64,000 nucleotides of DNA from Hydrogenophaga sp. (GTDB lineage Bacteria > Pseudomonadota > Gammaproteobacteria > Burkholderiales > Burkholderiaceae_C): positions 62,001-126,000 of the forward strand of contig NZ_JAUCZF010000002.1 of NCBI RefSeq assembly GCF_030373245.1. The letters run 5' to 3'. Both the position numbers and the translations under genes were made by a program. The notes beneath the pieces were generated by a model. It was not told the DNA's origin. It made no database searches and worked only from the letters and a program-made list of their open reading frames with translations. Positions 1 to 10,263 of the stretch are shown here, piece by piece; within the stretch, counting starts at the first letter, position 1, and each line of letters starts with the position of its first letter.

Positions 1-681
1 CAGGCGCTCGCGCGCTACCCGCGTGTGGAAACGCTGGGTTTCGACTATGGCCAGCGGCATCATGTGGAGCTACAGGCGCGCATCACGGTGCTGGAACAGC
101 TGCGCGAACGTTTCCCCGCCTGGCGCGAACGACTCGGCGAAGACCACCTGCTTGACCTCGGCGTGCTCGGTCAGGTCAGTGACACTTCGCTCACGCGAGA
201 GACCGCGTTTCACATGGAAGCCAGTGGTCTGCCCAATACCTTTGTGCCCGGGCGCAATCTGCTGTTTCTCACCTTTGCCGCCGCGTTGGCCTACCGTCGC
301 GGTATCGACGTGATCGTCACCGGCGTCTGCGAAACCGACTTTTCTGGCTACCCCGACTGCCGTGATGACACCATGAAAGCGCTGCAGGTCGCACTCTCGC
401 TGGGCATGGACCACCGCTTTCTCATCGATACGCCGCTGATGTGGATCGACAAGGCCGAGACCTGGCAACTGGCCCAAGAGATCGGCGAAGCCTCGGGTGT
501 GGCGCAGGGAGGCCAGCAGCTGGTGGACCTGATCGTCGAGCACACCCACACCTGCTACCTCGGCGACCGCACGGACCGCCACGCGTGGGGCTACGGGTGT
601 GGCGAATGCCCGGCCTGCGAGCTGCGGGCCAGGGGCTGGGCCGGGTTTTCAGCATCGCGCACCCAAGCCGTCCAGCCTTGA
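1..681 (+). CDS. queC: 7-cyano-7-deazaguanine synthase QueC (5' partial)
   Basis: ATP-dependent enzyme that converts 7-carboxy-7-deazaguanine to preQ0 in the cytosolic queuosine pathway. The reading frame is already open at base 1 and lacks its start and P-loop, which lie upstream of the window. What remains begins just before the family block GFDYGQRH. It includes the segment GYPDCRDD and ends with the cysteine cluster [10 protein letters not shown], which holds the structural zinc. The stop is TGA at 679-681. It converges on fumC with a 76-base gap in which I see no clear terminator. Identity is high-confidence; only the N-terminus is missing. Confidence 0.93.
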   Translation, partial: QALARYPRVETLGFDYGQRHHVELQARITVLEQLRERFPAWRERLGEDHLLDLGVLGQVSDTSLTRETAFHMEASGLPNTFVPGRNLLFLTFAAALAYRRGIDVIVTGVCETDFSGYPDCRDDTMKALQVALSLGMDHRFLIDTPLMWIDKAETWQLAQEIGEASGVAQGGQQLVDLIVEHTHTCYLGDRTDRHAWGYGCGECPACELRARGWAGFSASRTQAVQP

Positions 682-757
682 CCTGAGGAGCTTGGCAAGG
701 CCGAACCATGCGCTGATGGCTGCGCAGGCTAGCCGGCGTGAAGGCGGCGACCTGCCA

Positions 758-2164
758 TCAACGGCCCACCATCTCAGCGGGTACCACCCAGCGGTCAAAC
801 TGCTCGACCGTGACGTGGCCCGTGGCAATTGCCGCCTCGCGCAGGCTCAGTCCTTGGGCGTGCGCGCGTTTGGCAATTTCAGCCGCCTTGTCGTAGCCGA
901 TGTGCGGATTCAGAGCGGTCACCAGCATCAGCGACTGGTTCAGCAGCGCCTGGATGCGCGGACGGTTGGGCTCAATGCCCTGGGCGCAGTGGTGGTCGAA
1001 GCTGCGCATGCCGTCGGCCAGCAGGCGAACACTCTGCAAAAAGTTGTGAGCCACCAGTGGGCGGAACACGTTGAGTTCGAAGTTGCCCGAGGCGCCACCG
1101 ATGCCGATGGCCACGTCGTTGCCCATCACCTGCGCGCACAGCATGGTGAGCGCCTCGCACTGCGTTGGGTTGACCTTGCCCGGCATGATCGATGAACCGG
1201 GCTCGTTCTCCGGAATCAGCAGTTCGCCCAGGCCGCTGCGCGGGCCACTGGCGAGCCATCGCACGTCATTGGCGATCTTCATCAGGCTGGTGGCCAGCGC
1301 CTTGAGCGACCCGTGGGCGTGCACCAGTGCGTCGCAACTGGCCAGCGCCTCGAACTTGTTGGGTGCGCTCGTCAGCGGCAGCCCGGTCAGCTGTGCCAGA
1401 TCGACCGCAGTCTGTTCGGCAAAGCCGGTCGGTGCGTTCAGGCCGGTGCCGACCGCGGTACCGCCCAGCGCGAGTTCGCACAGATGCGGCAGCGCCGCGC
1501 GCAGGTGCGCCTCCCCATGCGTGAGTTGCGCCACGTAGCCAGAAAACTCCTGGCCCAGCGTGAGCGGCGTGGCGTCCTGCAAATGGGTGCGGCCGATCTT
1601 CACGATGCCGTCGAAGTCGCTCGCCTTGGCGGCCAGTGTGTTGCGCAGTGCGTCCAGTGCTGGCAACAGCTGGTGCTCGATGGCGGCCACCGCTGCCAGG
1701 TGCATGGCCGTGGGGAAGACATCGTTGCTCGACTGGCTGCGATTCACGTCGTCGTTCGCGTGCACTAGGCGAGCCTCGCCGCGCGCGCCACCCAGCAGCT
1801 CGCTGGCGCGGTTGGCCAGTACCTCGTTGAGGTTCATGTGGGTCTGGGTGCCCGAGCCGGTCTGCCAGACAACGAGCGGAAAGTCTCCCGCATGCTGGCC
1901 GGCGATCACCTCGTCGGCGGCGGCCACGATGGCGTGCGCCTTGTGCTCGTCCAGCAGACCGAGCCGCTGGTTCACCACCGCCGCCGCGCGCTTGACCTGC
2001 GCAAGCGCCCGAATCAGCTCGGGCGGCATGCGCTCGCCGGAGATGTCGAAGTACTGCAGCGAGCGCTGTGTCTGTGCGCCCCAGAGCCGATCGCCCGGCA
2101 CGGCAATGGCGCCAAAGCTGTCGTGTTCTGTGCGGGTGGTGAGGGCGTGGGGCGTGTGTGTCAT
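758..2164 (-). CDS. fumC: Class II fumarate hydratase FumC
   Basis: Iron-independent fumarase (fumarate + water to L-malate, TCA cycle, cytosol), 468 aa, the usual family length. The fumarase/aspartase signature [11 protein letters not shown] lies at about residues 323-333, with the catalytic-site segment [10 protein letters not shown] near 191-200. I start at ATG 2164. The open frame runs further upstream to 2287, but that extension would overlap the preceding ABC transporter gene and gives an arginine-rich N-terminus not seen in fumarases. It follows the SbmA-type transporter on the same strand after 79 bases. An argininosuccinate lyase or aspartase is excluded by the fumarase-type block [10 protein letters not shown]. 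Confidence 0.96.
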   Translation of the reverse strand: MTHTPHALTTRTEHDSFGAIAVPGDRLWGAQTQRSLQYFDISGERMPPELIRALAQVKRAAAVVNQRLGLLDEHKAHAIVAAADEVIAGQHAGDFPLVVWQTGSGTQTHMNLNEVLANRASELLGGARGEARLVHANDDVNRSQSSNDVFPTAMHLAAVAAIEHQLLPALDALRNTLAAKASDFDGIVKIGRTHLQDATPLTLGQEFSGYVAQLTHGEAHLRAALPHLCELALGGTAVGTGLNAPTGFAEQTAVDLAQLTGLPLTSAPNKFEALASCDALVHAHGSLKALATSLMKIANDVRWLASGPRSGLGELLIPENEPGSSIMPGKVNPTQCEALTMLCAQVMGNDVAIGIGGASGNFELNVFRPLVAHNFLQSVRLLADGMRSFDHHCAQGIEPNRPRIQALLNQSLMLVTALNPHIGYDKAAEIAKRAHAQGLSLREAAIATGHVTVEQFDRWVVPAEMVGR

Positions 2165-2243
2165 GGTCGTTCCCGGTGGGCGGGCCGCAGCTCGGATGAA
2201 AACCATTCTGCGACTTCGCGTGCCCGGGGTCACCCCAGCCGGT

Positions 2244-4022
2244 TCAACCCGGCGCGATCTGCCAGCGGTGGCTGCCGCTCGCGTCAACCGCCAGCGCCCA
2301 CTGCCTTTCGTGAAATCCGGCTACGGTGGATCGGTGGGCGATCGACACCATGGCGCCGTCGGACGCCTTCACCATCGCATGCAAGCGCTCATAGAGCACG
2401 GCCTCGGCCTGCTCGTCGAGCGCACTGGTGGCCTCGTCCACAAACAGCCAGCGCGGCTGCTTCAGGAAAGCGCGGGCGATCGCCAGCCGCTGCTGTTCTC
2501 CGCCCGAGAGCTTTTGTCCCCAGCTGTCCTGCTCGTCGAGCCGATCGACCAAGTCGGGCAGCAGCGCATCGCGCAGCGCCTTTTGTAGGGCGGCATCGGT
2601 GTAGCGGTCGGCCGGCTCGGGATAGGCCAGCGCGGTGCGCAGGCTGTCGTTGGGGAAGTAGGGGCGCTGCGGCAGGAACATGACCCGGGCGTCGAAGTCG
2701 GCCGGCAACCGCAGTCGCCCCCTGGCCCACGGCCAGATGCCGGCCAGCGCCCGGAACAGCGTGGACTTGCCGCTGCCCGATGGCCCCTTGAGCAGCAGCG
2801 AGTCACCCGACTTCAGCGAAAGGCTTGAGGCGCCCAGCAGCGCCACGCCGCCGGGCAAGGCCAGATCCAGGCCGTCAACCGCGATCTGGTCGTCGCTGGC
2901 CAGATTGCGCTCGCGCACCAAGTCTGCATTTTGCAGGGCGGCGAAACTTTCTTCGAAACTGGTGATGCGGTCGGTGGTGGCGCGCCAGGCGGCCAGGCTG
3001 TCGTAGTTGTCGACGAACCACGAGAGCGAGTCCTGCACCCGGCCGAAGGCCGATGAAATCTGCATCAGCTCGCCGAGCTGGATCGCACCGCTGAAGAAAC
3101 GCGGCGCAGCCACGATGAAGGGGAACACCACGGCAGCCTGACCAAAGCCCACGGTGAACCAGGTCAGCCGCTTCTGCGCGCGGATCAGGTCGAGGTAGTT
3201 GGCCAGCACCTGACCGAAACGCCCGCCCAGGCGCTGGCGCTCCACTGGCTCACCGCGGTCCAGTGCAATCGACTCGCTGTACTCGCGCACCCGGATCAGG
3301 TGGTGCCGGTAATCGGCCTCGAATCGCTGCTGACGAAAGTTCAGTCCGATCAGCGGGCGGCCGATGTAGTGGGTGAGCACGCTGCCGACCACGCAATACA
3401 CCACCGCCATCCAGACCATGAAGCCGGGGATGGTGTAGTCGCTGCCGTTGAAGCTGAAGCCGAAACTGCCCGAGAGCACCCACAGGATGCCGACGAAGCT
3501 CACCAGCGTGACTACGGCGTTGAGCAGGCCCATGGACAGGCTCACCGTGTAGCTGGTGAAGAGGTTCATGTCTTCGGCGATCCGCTGGTCGGGGTTGTCC
3601 GGCGGCGCATCGCTGCCCTTGGCGAAGCGCGAAATCTCCAGCTGGTAAAACGCCTTGTTGGCCAGCCAGCGGTCCATGTACTGTCCAGTCATCCAGCCGC
3701 GCCAGCGCATCTGAAGCAGCTGGGTGAGGTAGAAGCGGTAGACGGCGATGATGATGAAGCCGAACGCCAGGTAGGTGAAACGACCCAGCTGGGTCCAGAA
3801 GGCGGGCTGGTCCTTGTTCTGCAGAGCGTCGTAGAAAAACCGGTTCCACTCGTTGATCTGCACCAGCATGTAGACCGCGCCCAGGTTGAGCAACACGATG
3901 GCCAGCAGCAGGCCGCGCGCCTGCCACTTCTGGTCAGAACTCATGAAGTAGGGCGCGGCCAGGCGCCAGACTTTCTTCGAGAAAACCTTGAAGCTCTGGA
4001 ATTTGGTCATCGGTGTGGTCAT
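2244..4022 (-). CDS. ABC transporter permease/ATP-binding fusion, SbmA/BacA (YddA) type
   Basis: A 592-aa half-transporter with the membrane domain first (about residues 1-340, several hydrophobic helices) and the ATPase at the C-terminus. The ATPase has Walker [10 protein letters not shown], signature LSGGEQQR and Walker [12 protein letters not shown]. The membrane part resembles the SbmA/BacA family (N-terminal [22 protein letters not shown]), which moves peptides or very-long-chain fatty acids across the inner membrane. Fused versions are usually annotated YddA-like. The substrate cannot be read from sequence. It probably works as a homodimer. It follows the 5'-nucleotidase gene on the same strand, separated by a hairpin repeat, so co-transcription is possible but not shown. 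Confidence 0.85.
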   Translation of the reverse strand: MTTPMTKFQSFKVFSKKVWRLAAPYFMSSDQKWQARGLLLAIVLLNLGAVYMLVQINEWNRFFYDALQNKDQPAFWTQLGRFTYLAFGFIIIAVYRFYLTQLLQMRWRGWMTGQYMDRWLANKAFYQLEISRFAKGSDAPPDNPDQRIAEDMNLFTSYTVSLSMGLLNAVVTLVSFVGILWVLSGSFGFSFNGSDYTIPGFMVWMAVVYCVVGSVLTHYIGRPLIGLNFRQQRFEADYRHHLIRVREYSESIALDRGEPVERQRLGGRFGQVLANYLDLIRAQKRLTWFTVGFGQAAVVFPFIVAAPRFFSGAIQLGELMQISSAFGRVQDSLSWFVDNYDSLAAWRATTDRITSFEESFAALQNADLVRERNLASDDQIAVDGLDLALPGGVALLGASSLSLKSGDSLLLKGPSGSGKSTLFRALAGIWPWARGRLRLPADFDARVMFLPQRPYFPNDSLRTALAYPEPADRYTDAALQKALRDALLPDLVDRLDEQDSWGQKLSGGEQQRLAIARAFLKQPRWLFVDEATSALDEQAEAVLYERLHAMVKASDGAMVSIAHRSTVAGFHERQWALAVDASGSHRWQIAPG

Positions 4023-4086
4023 GGCAGGAGCTGTTTTCTAGATGGTTCGCATCGTGGCAAGTTGGCAGTCAGAAGGGCAGTCCAAC

Positions 4087-4164
4087 CCAGGATGCCGTGG
4101 AACTGGCTTAGCCAGGCCACAGGCATCGCCCCCTGGGGGGTGACGCCGCAGACGGCGCGGGGGG
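4087..4164 (-). repeat. 3'-adjacent multi-hairpin repeat, family A copy 1
   Basis: Starts on the base next to the stop codon of the 5'-nucleotidase gene, in that gene's orientation. As RNA it would fold into three consecutive hairpins: CGCCG/CGGCG, then CCCCC/GGGGG, then a long stem beginning GATGCC and closing GGCATC with inner arms GTGG/CCAC and CTGGCT/AGCCAG. The same layout recurs after gspE, gspF, the second dipeptide-binding protein and the HexR-type gene. Confidence 0.7.
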
Positions 4165-5058
4165 TCAATTCGATATGCCGCTGACCACATGACCCGAGGG
4201 CACGTGCAGTGCGGCGTGTTCGATGTGACCGGTCTGATCGTCAAAGAAGAAGTCAGGTTCAAATTCGCGCAGGAATTCGCCCTTGGGCAGGCCGCCGAGG
4301 AACATGGCTTCGTCGACTTCGATGTTCCAGTTCATCAGGGTTCGGATCGCGCGTTCGTGTGCCGGCGCGCTGCGTGCCGTGACCAGAGCCGTGCGGATGC
4401 GCATCTGCGAAGTGCCTTCGGCCTGCAGGCGGTGCAGCGCTTCGAGCAGCGGCTTGAAGGGTCCACCAGCCAGCGGCAGTGCTGCCTTGCTGGCCTCGTG
4501 CGCCTGGAATGCCGACAGGCCTTGCGCCTGGAACACCTGCTCGGCTTCGTCCGAAAACAGCACGGCGTCGCCGTCGAACGCGATGCGCACCTCGTGCGGA
4601 TGGGCGTCGCTGGCGTGCACCGACAAGGGGTAGACCTGCGCGGCTGGTACCGCGGCGCCCAGCGCGGCACGCACGTCGGCCAGGTGGGTAGAGAGAAACA
4701 GGTTGGCTCGCAATGGCCGCAGGTATCGCCAGGGGGGCTGCCCGCGCGTGAAGCTGCCGCGCTGGATCGGCAGGCCGTAATGCTGCGCGGAGCGGAACAC
4801 CCTCATGCCCGACACCGGGTCGTTGCGCGAGAGAATCACCACCTCCACCCGCTGCGCCTGGGTGTCGTTGAAAGCCAGCAGTTTCTTGACCAGCGAAAAC
4901 GCCACCCCCGGCTTGGCCGGCTGGTCCAGGCGGTCCAGCTGCAGCTTCATGTAGGCGCGGTCGTCCCCGGTTTCAAACACCCGGTTCTCCTCTTCGAAGT
5001 CGAACAGGGCGCGGGAAGAAATGGCAACAACAAGTTGCCCATCAAGTGTGACTGGCAT
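4165..5058 (-). CDS. 5'-nucleotidase (cytosolic type I-like)
   Basis: 297-aa protein that I recognise as the bacterial 5'-nucleotidase family related to eukaryotic cytosolic 5'-nucleotidase I, expected to dephosphorylate nucleoside 5'-monophosphates. Characteristic segments are the N-terminal AISSRALFDFEEEN, VVILSRNDPVSG, FDGDAVLFSDEAE with its acidic residues, and FFFDDQTGHIE near the C-terminus. I start at ATG 5058. The open frame upstream is encoded by the intergenic repeat and is discarded. It sits between gspF and the SbmA-type transporter, each junction filled by a family A repeat. I see no promoter of its own. Substrate preference is inference only. Confidence 0.82.
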   Translation of the reverse strand: MPVTLDGQLVVAISSRALFDFEEENRVFETGDDRAYMKLQLDRLDQPAKPGVAFSLVKKLLAFNDTQAQRVEVVILSRNDPVSGMRVFRSAQHYGLPIQRGSFTRGQPPWRYLRPLRANLFLSTHLADVRAALGAAVPAAQVYPLSVHASDAHPHEVRIAFDGDAVLFSDEAEQVFQAQGLSAFQAHEASKAALPLAGGPFKPLLEALHRLQAEGTSQMRIRTALVTARSAPAHERAIRTLMNWNIEVDEAMFLGGLPKGEFLREFEPDFFFDDQTGHIEHAALHVPSGHVVSGISN

Positions 5059-5114
5059 GGCGCGAACTCTATACCGAGATTGCCGGCACAGCCCGAGCGA
5101 GGTGAAGTTCAACC

Positions 5115-5199
5115 AGGGCACTGGCCGATCTGGCTTTGCCAGTCGGCCAGTGCCGCCCCCCTGAGGGGGGTGACGCACGCAGTGCGGCGCGGGGGGAGT
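5115..5199 (-). repeat. 3'-adjacent multi-hairpin repeat, family A copy 2
   Basis: Ends on the base before the gspF stop codon (5200-5202). It contains a near-perfect hairpin, arms 5117-5128 and 5143-5154 (GGCACTGGCCGA against TCGGCCAGTGCC) with inner CTGGC/GCCAG. A CCCCCC-TGA-GGGGGG hairpin follows at 5156-5170, then a small CGCAC/GTGCG hairpin. The layout matches copy 1 although the stem bases differ, so the structure is kept while the sequence changes. Confidence 0.7.
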
Positions 5200-6429
5200 C
5201 TAGGTGACCAGTTGATTGAGCTGAATGATCGGCATCAGCACCGCCAGCACGATCAGCATCACCACCAGGCCCATGCCCACAATCAGCAGCGGCTCCAGGA
5301 TGGTGGCCAGGTGCATGGCGCGGCGGGTCACCTCGGCGCTCAGCTGTTCCGCTGCGCGGGCCAGCATGGCTGGCAGCTTGCCAGTTTGCTCACCCAGCCG
5401 GGTGAACATGCTCACCAGCGGAGGAAAGCGTTTCTTGCTGGCGAGTGCGGAGGCGAGCGGCGCACCCTCGCGCACCAGCACCAGCGCATCGAGCGCATCG
5501 GCCCGCATGGCCTGGTTGTTGAGCGTTTCGGCGGCGGTCTGAAGCGCGCGCAAGATGGGCACGCCGGCGCCCGCCAGCATGGCCAGCGTACCGGCGAATC
5601 GCGCTGCGTTGTAGCCGCGCGCCAGCTTGCCCACCAGCGGCAGCCGCAGCCAGGCCGCGTCCATGGTCAGCCGCAAGGCCTCGACCCGCCGAGCCATCAC
5701 CAGCCCGATGCCACCCAGCACGGTGAGCGCCAGCATGAACCAGCCGTAGCTGCGCACGAAGTCGCTCAAGGCCAGCATGGCCACGGTGAGAAAGGGCAGC
5801 GAGCGCTTGCTGCCGGCAAACACGCCCGCCACCTGCGGCACCACATAGGACACCAGGAATACCACGATGACGATGGCCACCAGGGTCACGATGGCCGGGT
5901 AGAGCGAGGCGGCAATCAGCTTGTTCTTGAGCGCCTCTCGGGTTTCAAGATCGTCGGCCAGCCGCTCCAGCACCGTGCCAAGCTGGCCGCTCTGTTCACC
6001 GGCCGCGATGACGCCGGTGTAGATGGGTGAAAACTCTTTGGGGTGCTGCGACAGCGCGCGGGCAAAGGGCGAGCCGCCGTTGACCTCGGAGCGCAGCGAG
6101 GCCATCAGGTTGCGCTGCTTGTCTTCCTCGGCCTCCTCGGTCAGGGCCGACAGCGCACGCTCCAGCGGCAAGCCCGCCGACACCAAGCCTGCGAGCTGAC
6201 GCGTCCACACGGCCAGCGTGGTGGCGTTGAACACGTGACCGCCCCACAGCGTGATGTTGAGACCACTCCCCGCCGACGACGAACCGCTGCCGCTGGCCGG
6301 CTCGACCAGGATCGGCACCAGAGCACGCGAGCGCAACATGCCGCGTGCGGCGCGCGCCGTGTCGGCATCGATCAGCCCCTTCTGGGTGGCGCCCTGCGCG
6401 TCCAGGGCTTCAAATGTGTAGGCGGGCAT
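5200..6429 (-). CDS. gspF: Type II secretion inner-membrane platform protein GspF
   Basis: 409-aa polytopic protein of the T2SS inner-membrane platform that couples the GspE ATPase to pseudopilus assembly. The N-terminus MPAYTFEALDAQG is family-typical. Two T2SF domains follow, each with a GTVLERLAD- or GKLPAMLARAAEQL-like block. Strong membrane segments lie near residues 175-200, 220-245 and 375-400. Length is normal. It is the last gene of the gsp operon, after gspE, with a family A repeat in the 130-base junction. PilC of type IV pili is the closest alternative, but the gsp context settles it. Confidence 0.95.
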   Translation of the reverse strand: MPAYTFEALDAQGATQKGLIDADTARAARGMLRSRALVPILVEPASGSGSSSAGSGLNITLWGGHVFNATTLAVWTRQLAGLVSAGLPLERALSALTEEAEEDKQRNLMASLRSEVNGGSPFARALSQHPKEFSPIYTGVIAAGEQSGQLGTVLERLADDLETREALKNKLIAASLYPAIVTLVAIVIVVFLVSYVVPQVAGVFAGSKRSLPFLTVAMLALSDFVRSYGWFMLALTVLGGIGLVMARRVEALRLTMDAAWLRLPLVGKLARGYNAARFAGTLAMLAGAGVPILRALQTAAETLNNQAMRADALDALVLVREGAPLASALASKKRFPPLVSMFTRLGEQTGKLPAMLARAAEQLSAEVTRRAMHLATILEPLLIVGMGLVVMLIVLAVLMPIIQLNQLVT

Positions 6430-6483
6430 CAGTGGGTCGGCTCAAGGCTCAATCGCAGCGAGGCGAGGGGACTGGAATCAGAA

Positions 6484-6559
6484 ATGCTGCGGAACCGGCT
6501 TCGCCAGGCCGCCGGTGTTGCCCCCTTCAGGCGGGCGCGCGAGGCGCGGCGGGGGTGCA
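6484..6559 (-). repeat. 3'-adjacent multi-hairpin repeat, family A copy 3
   Basis: Fills most of the gspE-gspF junction and abuts the gspE stop codon (6560-6562). In the gsp sense it has a GCGC hairpin, a degenerate C-run/G-run hairpin, and a terminal stem in which GGCGG pairs with CCGC. In copy 1 the corresponding pairs are GTGG with CCAC, a compensating change. It is the only repeat separating genes inside the D-E-F part of the operon. Confidence 0.65.
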
Positions 6560-8002
6560 TCAATCCCTCGTGACCGACATCACCTCGGCCATCGAGGTCA
6601 CACCCGCATCAATCAGGCGCTGACCATCTTCGCGCATCGATCGCAGGCCAGCGGCTTCGGCGGCCACGAAGAGCTGGCTTTCGGCCGCGCGGTTGTGGAT
6701 CAGCGAGCGCACCTTGTCGTCGGCCACCATCAGCTCGTAGACGCCGGTTCGGCCTTTGTAACCGGTCTGGTTGCAATGGCTGCATCCCACCGGCTGCCAG
6801 CGGCCCTTGTCGTCCTGCTGACGGCAGTGCACACACAGCTTTCGCACCAGCCGCTGCGCCAGCACGCCGAGCAGCGAGGAGCTGAGCAGAAACGGCTCGA
6901 TGCCCATGTCGGTCAGGCGGGTGACGGCGCTGGGTGCATCGTTGGTGTGCAGTGTCGCGAGCACTAGGTGGCCGGTCAGGCTGGCCTGGATGGCAATCTG
7001 GGCGGTTTCAAAATCGCGGATCTCGCCGATCATGATCACGTCGGGGTCTTGCCGCAGGATGGCGCGCAAGGCCTTGGCAAAGTCCAGATCGATCTTGGCG
7101 TTGACTTGTGTCTGGCCCACACCTGGCAGCTCGTACTCGATCGGGTCTTCCACCGTCATGATGTTCAGCGTGCTGGCGTCGAGCTTTTGCAGCGCAGAGT
7201 ACAGCGTGGTGGTCTTGCCCGATCCGGTGGGGCCGGTCACGAGGATGATGCCGTGGGGTTGTTCGATCAGCCGCTTGAAACGATCCAGCACTTCGCCTTG
7301 CATACCCACCGCTTCGAGCGTGAGCTTGCTTTCGCTTTTGTCGAGCAGGCGCAGCACCGCGCGTTCGCCGTGCGCGCTGGGCAGGGTGGACACGCGCACA
7401 TCCACCGCGCGGGTGCCGATGCGCAAGCTGATGCGGCCGTCCTGCGGCAGGCGCTTCTCAGAAATGTCGAGCTCGGCCATGATCTTCAGCCGCGAGATCA
7501 GCGCCGCGTGCAGCGCGCGGTTGGGCTGCACCACCTCGCGCAGCGAGCCATCGACCCGGAAGCGCACGCTGGAGTGCCGCTCGTAGGGCTCGATGTGGAT
7601 GTCACTGGCGCCGTCGCGCGCGGCCTGTGTGAGCAAGGCGTTGAGCATGCGGATGATGGGGGCGTCATCCGCCGCTTCCAGCAAGTCTTCGATCGCTGGC
7701 AAGTCCTGCATCATGCGGCTCAGGTCCACATCGCTCTGCACCTCACTGACCACGGCCGCCGCACTCGACTCGCCTTGAGCGTAGGCGGCGCTGATGCGCT
7801 GGGTCACTGATTCGCCCGGCTCCCAGACCATGTGGCGCACGTCGTGGCGGCGCAGGATTTCGGACAGCGCCGAGAGGCGCCGGGCCTGCTGCGTGCCATC
7901 GGCCGCGGGCGTGCTGCTGCCCAGCAGGGTCAGGCTATCGCCCTCGTCCTCCAGCAGCCAGAGGTGCTCGCGTGCGAAACCGTAAGGCAGCGGGTACTTC
8001 AT
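6560..8002 (-). CDS. gspE: Type II secretion ATPase GspE
   Basis: 480-aa cytoplasmic hexameric ATPase driving the T2SS pseudopilus. An N-terminal GspE_N-like region is followed by the secretion ATPase core with Walker A GPTGSGKTT (about 257-265), Asp box IMTVEDPIEY, Walker B DPDVIMIGEIRD and His box ATLHTNDA. The zinc-binding cysteine pairs (CVHC and CSHC) lie near residues 400-425. I start at ATG 8002, 10 bases after the gspD stop. The 17-codon upstream extension is proline-rich and overlaps gspD. Tight spacing indicates translation with gspD. Length is near the family norm. Confidence 0.96.
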   Translation of the reverse strand: MKYPLPYGFAREHLWLLEDEGDSLTLLGSSTPAADGTQQARRLSALSEILRRHDVRHMVWEPGESVTQRISAAYAQGESSAAAVVSEVQSDVDLSRMMQDLPAIEDLLEAADDAPIIRMLNALLTQAARDGASDIHIEPYERHSSVRFRVDGSLREVVQPNRALHAALISRLKIMAELDISEKRLPQDGRISLRIGTRAVDVRVSTLPSAHGERAVLRLLDKSESKLTLEAVGMQGEVLDRFKRLIEQPHGIILVTGPTGSGKTTTLYSALQKLDASTLNIMTVEDPIEYELPGVGQTQVNAKIDLDFAKALRAILRQDPDVIMIGEIRDFETAQIAIQASLTGHLVLATLHTNDAPSAVTRLTDMGIEPFLLSSSLLGVLAQRLVRKLCVHCRQQDDKGRWQPVGCSHCNQTGYKGRTGVYELMVADDKVRSLIHNRAAESQLFVAAEAAGLRSMREDGQRLIDAGVTSMAEVMSVTRD

Positions 8003-8012
8003 GGCGCGATGT

Positions 8013-10154
8013 TCACTGGCCCGGTGCGGTGGCGGGGGCAACGCCTGGCGCACCCAGTGGCGGCAAGAAGGCGCCTGGCGCGCGCTCAGGAGGCATCACC
8101 GGGGCCTCGTTCACGCCCAATACGCTGCTGGGCTTGGGCTGGTTGTCTTTCTGGATGGCACGCATGAGCTCGTAGCGGTCGAGCGCCAGGTTGCTGGTTT
8201 CGCGCCCGTCGCGCATGACCACCGGGCGCAGGAAGACCATCAGATTGGTCTTCTTGCGGCTGCGACTCTGGCTCTTGAAGAGGTTGCCGAACAAGGGCAC
8301 GTCGCCCAGGCCAGGCACCTTGTCTTCGTTGCCCGAATACTCGTCCTGCAGCAGACCGCCGAGCACCACGATGGCGCCGTCGTCCACCAGCACGGTGGAC
8401 TCGATGGTGCGTTTGTTGGTGATGAGGCCGGAGGTGGAATTGACCGACGAGGCCTGCACGCTGCTGACCTCCTGGAAGATGGTCATCTTGATGGTTCCGT
8501 TTTCGCTGATCTGCGGCTTGACCCGCAGCGTGATGCCCACGTCCTTGCGTTCGATGGTCTGAAACGGATTGACCGAGCCCTCGTTGCTGCCGGTGTTGGT
8601 GAACTGGCCGGTCACGAAGGGCACGTTCTGGCCGATCACGATCTTGGCCTCTTCGTTGTCCAGCGTCAGCAAGTTGGGCGTTGACAGCACATTGCCCTCG
8701 CCCGTCGACTGCAGGAAGCGGGCCAGGAAGCCAAGAAAGTACACGCCGTTTTTCTGCGCGGCCACGCCCAGGTTCAGGCCCGCACCGGGCGCCACGCTGC
8801 CTGGAGTGGCAGATGCGAGGTTGAAAATGTTGTTGCCGCCGGCACCGAAGTTGGTGCCCAGCAGGCCGATCAGGCTGCTGCCGGAATTGCCGAGGGGTCC
8901 TTGCCACTGGATGCCGAATTCGGCCGCCTTATCGGCATTGACTTCGGCGATCAGGCTTTCCACGTAGACCTGCGCACGGCGCGAGTCGAGCTGGTCGATC
9001 ACGGCACGCAATTGCCGGTACTGCGGCTCGGGGGCCGTGATGATGAGGGCGTTCGTGGCCGGATCGGCCTGAATCTGCCCGCCAGTGGACGGGGACGCCT
9101 GCGCCGAGACCGGCGTGTTGGCGGCACTGCCGCCTGCCGCGACGGAGACGGGGCGGGCAGCAGTGCCGCCGCTGCTCGACCCAGCGCTGCCGCCGCTTGC
9201 TTCGCCCGCCAGGGCCGCGCGCAAGGTGGTGGCCAGGGCCACTGCGTTGGCGTTTTTCAGGTAGACGACGTAGATGTTGCCGCTGGCGACTTGCGAGCTG
9301 GGCTGGTCGAGCCGGGCCACGATGGAGCGCACCAAGGCAACCCGCGCCGGGTTGGCCGCGCGCAGGATCAGACTGTTGCTGCGCGGCTCGGCCACCAGCG
9401 TGGTTCTGAACGAAGTGTCGGCCTGACCCTGCGGTGCACCACCGCCGCTGCCGCCGTCGATGAGGCGCGACACCAGGGGCACCAGATCGATCGCCAGCGC
9501 GTGCTGCAGCGGAATGATGTCGACATCGGTGGCGCCCGAGACATCCAGCGCCGCGATGATGCGACCGATGCGCTGCAGGTTGTCAGCGTAGTCGGTGATC
9601 ACCAGCGAGTTGTTGCCGGGGTTCACGTTGATGGTGTTGTTGGGACCGATCAGCGGGCGAAGCACTGGCACCAGGTTGTTGGCCGACTCGTGGTTGAGGC
9701 GAAAGATCTGTGTCACCACGGTGTTGGAGGCCGGCAGGCGCGAGGCCGGCCCGGCATTGACCACGTTGCCTTGCAGCTTGGCGTCGGCCTCGGGCACGAT
9801 CTTGTAGAGCCCGCCGGTGTCGACCAGCGAAAAGCCTTGCAGGCGCAACACGGCGGCGAACTGGTTGAGCGCGGCGGCTGGCGTGACCGGTCGTTCGGTC
9901 GAGAGGTTGATCAGGCCTCTGACGCGCGGGTCCACCACCACGTTGCGCCCGGTGATGTTGGCCATGGTGCGGGCAACCGCTTCGATCTCGGCGCCCACGA
10001 AGTTGAGCACCACCGGCTCACTGGCGCGGTTCTGGGCATACAGGGGTGCGACGGTGATGAGCGCCAGGCAAAGGCCCAGCGCGCTCAGGGCAGACAGGCC
10101 ACGCCGTCCGGAAGCCGGGACGGCAGACGCGCTGCGGTGTGGGGTCGATTTCAT
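8013..10154 (-). CDS. gspD: Type II secretion outer-membrane secretin GspD
   Basis: 713-aa secretin forming the T2SS outer-membrane channel. Signal peptide about residues 1-40, cleaving after PLYA. N0 to N3 domains follow, with VVDPRVRGLINLSTERPVT in N0, then the secretin core from about residue 430 to 650 with VPFVTGQFT and VPGLGDVPLFGNLF. A Ser/Gly/Ala-rich linker sits near residues 320-350. Start chosen at ATG 10154, preceded by AGGAAA at good spacing; a GTG five codons upstream is weaker. It follows gspN after 109 bases, so a promoter there is possible but I cannot point to a convincing one. Confidence 0.96.
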   Translation of the reverse strand: MKSTPHRSASAVPASGRRGLSALSALGLCLALITVAPLYAQNRASEPVVLNFVGAEIEAVARTMANITGRNVVVDPRVRGLINLSTERPVTPAAALNQFAAVLRLQGFSLVDTGGLYKIVPEADAKLQGNVVNAGPASRLPASNTVVTQIFRLNHESANNLVPVLRPLIGPNNTINVNPGNNSLVITDYADNLQRIGRIIAALDVSGATDVDIIPLQHALAIDLVPLVSRLIDGGSGGGAPQGQADTSFRTTLVAEPRSNSLILRAANPARVALVRSIVARLDQPSSQVASGNIYVVYLKNANAVALATTLRAALAGEASGGSAGSSSGGTAARPVSVAAGGSAANTPVSAQASPSTGGQIQADPATNALIITAPEPQYRQLRAVIDQLDSRRAQVYVESLIAEVNADKAAEFGIQWQGPLGNSGSSLIGLLGTNFGAGGNNIFNLASATPGSVAPGAGLNLGVAAQKNGVYFLGFLARFLQSTGEGNVLSTPNLLTLDNEEAKIVIGQNVPFVTGQFTNTGSNEGSVNPFQTIERKDVGITLRVKPQISENGTIKMTIFQEVSSVQASSVNSTSGLITNKRTIESTVLVDDGAIVVLGGLLQDEYSGNEDKVPGLGDVPLFGNLFKSQSRSRKKTNLMVFLRPVVMRDGRETSNLALDRYELMRAIQKDNQPKPSSVLGVNEAPVMPPERAPGAFLPPLGAPGVAPATAPGQ

Positions 10155-10263
10155 AGGGTTTCCTGTCACCGCCGATCCTATCGCGAAGCGCGCGGAGCGG
10201 GTCTTTTGATTCGTGAGGGCATGCTGGCAGGTCGCGGGGGTGGTTAATCGGCAGAAATGGCGG

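Noticed and set aside
2165..2287. N-terminal extension of fumC
   Set aside because: Overlaps the transporter gene and is not part of fumarases; ATG 2164 gives the normal length.
4189..6030. 613-codon open frame antisense to the 5'-nucleotidase and gspF
   Set aside because: Crosses two real genes and a repeat, and is Gln/His-rich without motifs.
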